A stretch of 64,000 nt of DNA, taken from contig MEFV01000004.1 of NCBI GenBank assembly GCA_001725255.1, positions 62,001 through 126,000 of the forward strand, in the 5' to 3' direction. The position numbers and the translations under genes were made by a program. How positions within the stretch are numbered: the first letter of the stretch is position 1; the number at the start of each line of letters is the position of its first letter. Shown here piece by piece: positions 62,462-64,000 of this stretch. This DNA comes from Comamonas sp. SCN 67-35 (lineage in GTDB: Bacteria; Pseudomonadota; Gammaproteobacteria; Burkholderiales; Burkholderiaceae_C). The notes beneath the pieces were generated by a model. The model had not been told where the DNA came from, ran no database searches, and was given only the letters and a program-made list of their open reading frames with translations.

Positions 62462-63069
62462 GGTGCAAGGGTAGCAGACGCCGAGCCCCCCAGCAGCAAC
62501 TGCACGGCGGCGATGTCGCCGCGCGGCGCACGCCCCCTCGGATCCGCACGCAGGGCACCCCGAAGGTCGTCCAGGTCGTACACCAGCAGTTGCACCGTGA
62601 CATCTTCATCCAGTTCCGCCGAGTGCACATGCACAGCCAGCACGTCCACGGGTTCGCCCCGCAGGCCGACGGTTCTGCCGGGTTCGTAGCGCACCCGCTG
62701 GTTGATGAGCTCGATTTCCGCCGACTTGGGGTCGTCGCAGAACAACGCGATCACCACATCGCTGCGCCGTGTCGCCGTACCCCACCAGGCGGCGCCGCCG
62801 AGGTAGGGGCGAAACGCCTGCATGCGCCGCATCCATTCGAGCGCCAGCACGCGCAGCAGGTGCAGCTCGCGCGGCTGGGTGTCGGCATGAAAGATCGCGA
62901 TGTGCTCACGCACCGCGTCCTCCATCTGCAGGTTGTCCGGCAGCGGCGTGCGTGCAGGCAGGCCGAGCTCGCGCAGCGCGCGGCGCTTGGCGCCGCCCCA
63001 ATCCATGCCTTCATCCACCGCGAGGCGGGCCGCGTTCTGCAGAATCTCGCTGGTTTGAGTGTTGGCCAT
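62458..63069 (-). CDS. Hypothetical protein, possibly nucleotidyltransferase-like
   Basis: 203 residues from ATG 63069. The N terminus is helical (ILQNAARLAVDEGMDWGGAK) and a central block FRPYLGGAAWWGTATRRSDV recalls the GG...DxD arrangement of nucleotidyltransferase folds, but only one acidic residue of the expected pair is evident, so the likeness is weak. The C-terminal half is a beta-rich region (VDVLAVHVHSAELDEDVTVQ). It is divergent from mpl and couples to the tlpA-like gene through ATGA. I do not know its function. Confidence 0.7.
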   Translation of the reverse strand: MANTQTSEILQNAARLAVDEGMDWGGAKRRALRELGLPARTPLPDNLQMEDAVREHIAIFHADTQPRELHLLRVLALEWMRRMQAFRPYLGGAAWWGTATRRSDVVIALFCDDPKSAEIELINQRVRYEPGRTVGLRGEPVDVLAVHVHSAELDEDVTVQLLVYDLDDLRGALRADPRGRAPRGDIAAVQLLLGGSASATLAP

Positions 63070-63145
63070 GACTCCGATTCCATCCGTGCGCCCAAGCATA
63101 TCGCCTGCGTTCTCGGTGTAAACACCAACGTCGTTGTGAGCTCCT

Positions 63146-63203
63146 TTATTCATAGCTTCTACCGCTTACCAGACAAGCGCTATAACGCCTTTTGATTCAA
63201 ATT
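63146..63203. repeat. Short intergenic repeat upstream of mpl
   Basis: ATTCATAGCTTCTACCGC, AGACAAGCGC, then ACGCC and TTTGATTCAAA. It is the longest clean copy in the window and lies between divergent genes. The motif order agrees with the copies at 27605 and 49522. Confidence 0.6.
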
Positions 63204-63236
63204 CAGACAACCCGGCCTGCCTCGTAGAATCCCCTG

Positions 63237-64000
63237 ATGCATATCCACATCCTTGGCATCTGCGGCACCTTCATGGGCGGGCTCGCCGCGCTGGCACGCG
63301 AGGCCGGGCACCGCGTGACGGGCTGCGACGCGGGCGTGTATCCGCCCATGAGCGATCAATTGCGCGCGCTGGGCATCGAGCTGATCGAGGGCTATGGCGC
63401 CGACCAGCTCGCGCTCAGACCCGACCTGTTCGTGATCGGCAACGTGGTCAGCCGCGTGCACGGGGCGGACGGCATGCCGAAATTTCCGTTGATGGAGGCG
63501 ATTCTCGACGCCGGCCTGCCCTACACCAGCGGGCCGCAGTGGCTGATGGAGCACGTGCTGCAGGGCCGCCACGTGCTGGCCGTGGCGGGCACGCACGGCA
63601 AGACGACGACCACCTCGATGCTGGCGTGGATACTCGAATCAGTCGGGCTGCAACCCGGCTTTCTGGTCGGCGGCGTGCCGCTGAACTTCGGCATCTCGGC
63701 GCGGCTGGGCCAGCGGATGCCAGGGCAGGCGCGCCCGCTGTTCGTGATCGAGGCGGACGAATACGACACCGCCTTCTTCGACAAACGCAGCAAGTTCGTG
63801 CACTACCGCCCGCGCACGGCGGTGCTGAACAACCTGGAGTTCGACCACGCGGACATCTTCGACGACCTGGCCGCCATCGAGCGGCAATTCCACCACCTCG
63901 TGCGCACCGTGCCCGCCACCGGCCGCGTGGTGGTGAACCGCCGCGCCGAGAGCCTGGGGCGCGTGCTGGCGCAAGGCGCGTGGAGCGAGGTCAAGGGCTT
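63237..64000 (+). CDS. mpl: UDP-N-acetylmuramate:L-alanyl-gamma-D-glutamyl-meso-diaminopimelate ligase, 3' end beyond window
   Basis: The frame is open from ATG 63237 to the last base (254 codons seen; the full protein is usually about 450-460). MHIHILGICGTFMGGLAALA with a glycine-rich loop starts the Mur-ligase N-terminal domain, GTHGKTTTTSMLAWILE is the ATP-binding P-loop, and FVIEADEYDTAFFDKRSKF is the Mpl signature. Mpl ligates recycled tripeptide to UDP-MurNAc. Together with ampD at 55216 it indicates an active wall-recycling pathway. Confidence 0.94.
   Translation, partial: MHIHILGICGTFMGGLAALAREAGHRVTGCDAGVYPPMSDQLRALGIELIEGYGADQLALRPDLFVIGNVVSRVHGADGMPKFPLMEAILDAGLPYTSGPQWLMEHVLQGRHVLAVAGTHGKTTTTSMLAWILESVGLQPGFLVGGVPLNFGISARLGQRMPGQARPLFVIEADEYDTAFFDKRSKFVHYRPRTAVLNNLEFDHADIFDDLAAIERQFHHLVRTVPATGRVVVNRRAESLGRVLAQGAWSEVKG

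Overview
The window is dense, GC-rich bacterial chromosome. It looks like a betaproteobacterium of the order Burkholderiales, most likely family Comamonadaceae (Acidovorax / Alicycliphilus / Ottowia type). The grounds are the gene orders ffh-ypjD-PP0621-pilS-pilR-ampD followed by a lysine/alanine-rich histone-like gene, and accB-accC-prmA-DUF3426, together with several copies of a short intergenic repeat (consensus near ATAGCT-GCGC-AAGCG) that I associate with this family. Assignment to a genus is not possible from the sequence alone.

Layout. 1-1461: PHP phosphatase (5' end cut by the window) and a YciO-type protein. 1475-6062: a methionine-degradation locus, an Lrp-type regulator divergent from methionine gamma-lyase and a pyruvate-dehydrogenase-E1-like gene (mdeR-mdeA-mdeB arrangement). 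6143-12889: the phosphate regulon pstSCAB-phoU-phoB-phoR behind a clear PHO box, followed by an MFS transporter. 14317-24673: minus-strand envelope block with a GT39/ArnT-like glycosyltransferase, a QseBC-like two-component system, a tripartite RND efflux pump, the stump of a dedA gene and a lipoprotein. 24701-28437: membrane protein, site-2-type protease, trpS with an unusual C-terminal extension, and a CMD-family protein. 28577-35457: a branched-chain-type ABC transporter with an acyl-CoA ligase embedded in its operon. 35565-49511: metabolic and housekeeping genes (alcohol and semialdehyde dehydrogenases, DMT exporter, 2-dehydropantoate reductase, folE, apbC, selU, miaB, D-amino-acid lyase) and a less GC-rich patch with a secreted protein. 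49575-64000: ffh, cytochrome-assembly-like ypjD, pilSR, ampD, histone-like gene, PfkB kinase, DUF3426, prmA, accC, accB, TlpA thioredoxin, and mpl running off the end.

The most unusual signal is a family of three 109-bp palindromic elements (14211-14319, 35459-35567, 42372-42480). All have the same length and orientation, all lie between convergent genes, and in each the last three bases (TCA) form the UGA stop codon of the minus-strand gene. The outer arms of the third copy differ in sequence from the other two but stay complementary to each other, so the fold itself appears to be selected.

Other points of interest are a short repeat apparently inserted in frame within mdeB, a duplicated accC start that creates a 38-codon leader ORF whose stop overlaps the accC start, a strong hairpin between pstS and pstC, and helically phased direct repeats in the mdeR/mdeA intergenic region. 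I saw no tRNA, rRNA, CRISPR array, intact insertion sequence or prophage.
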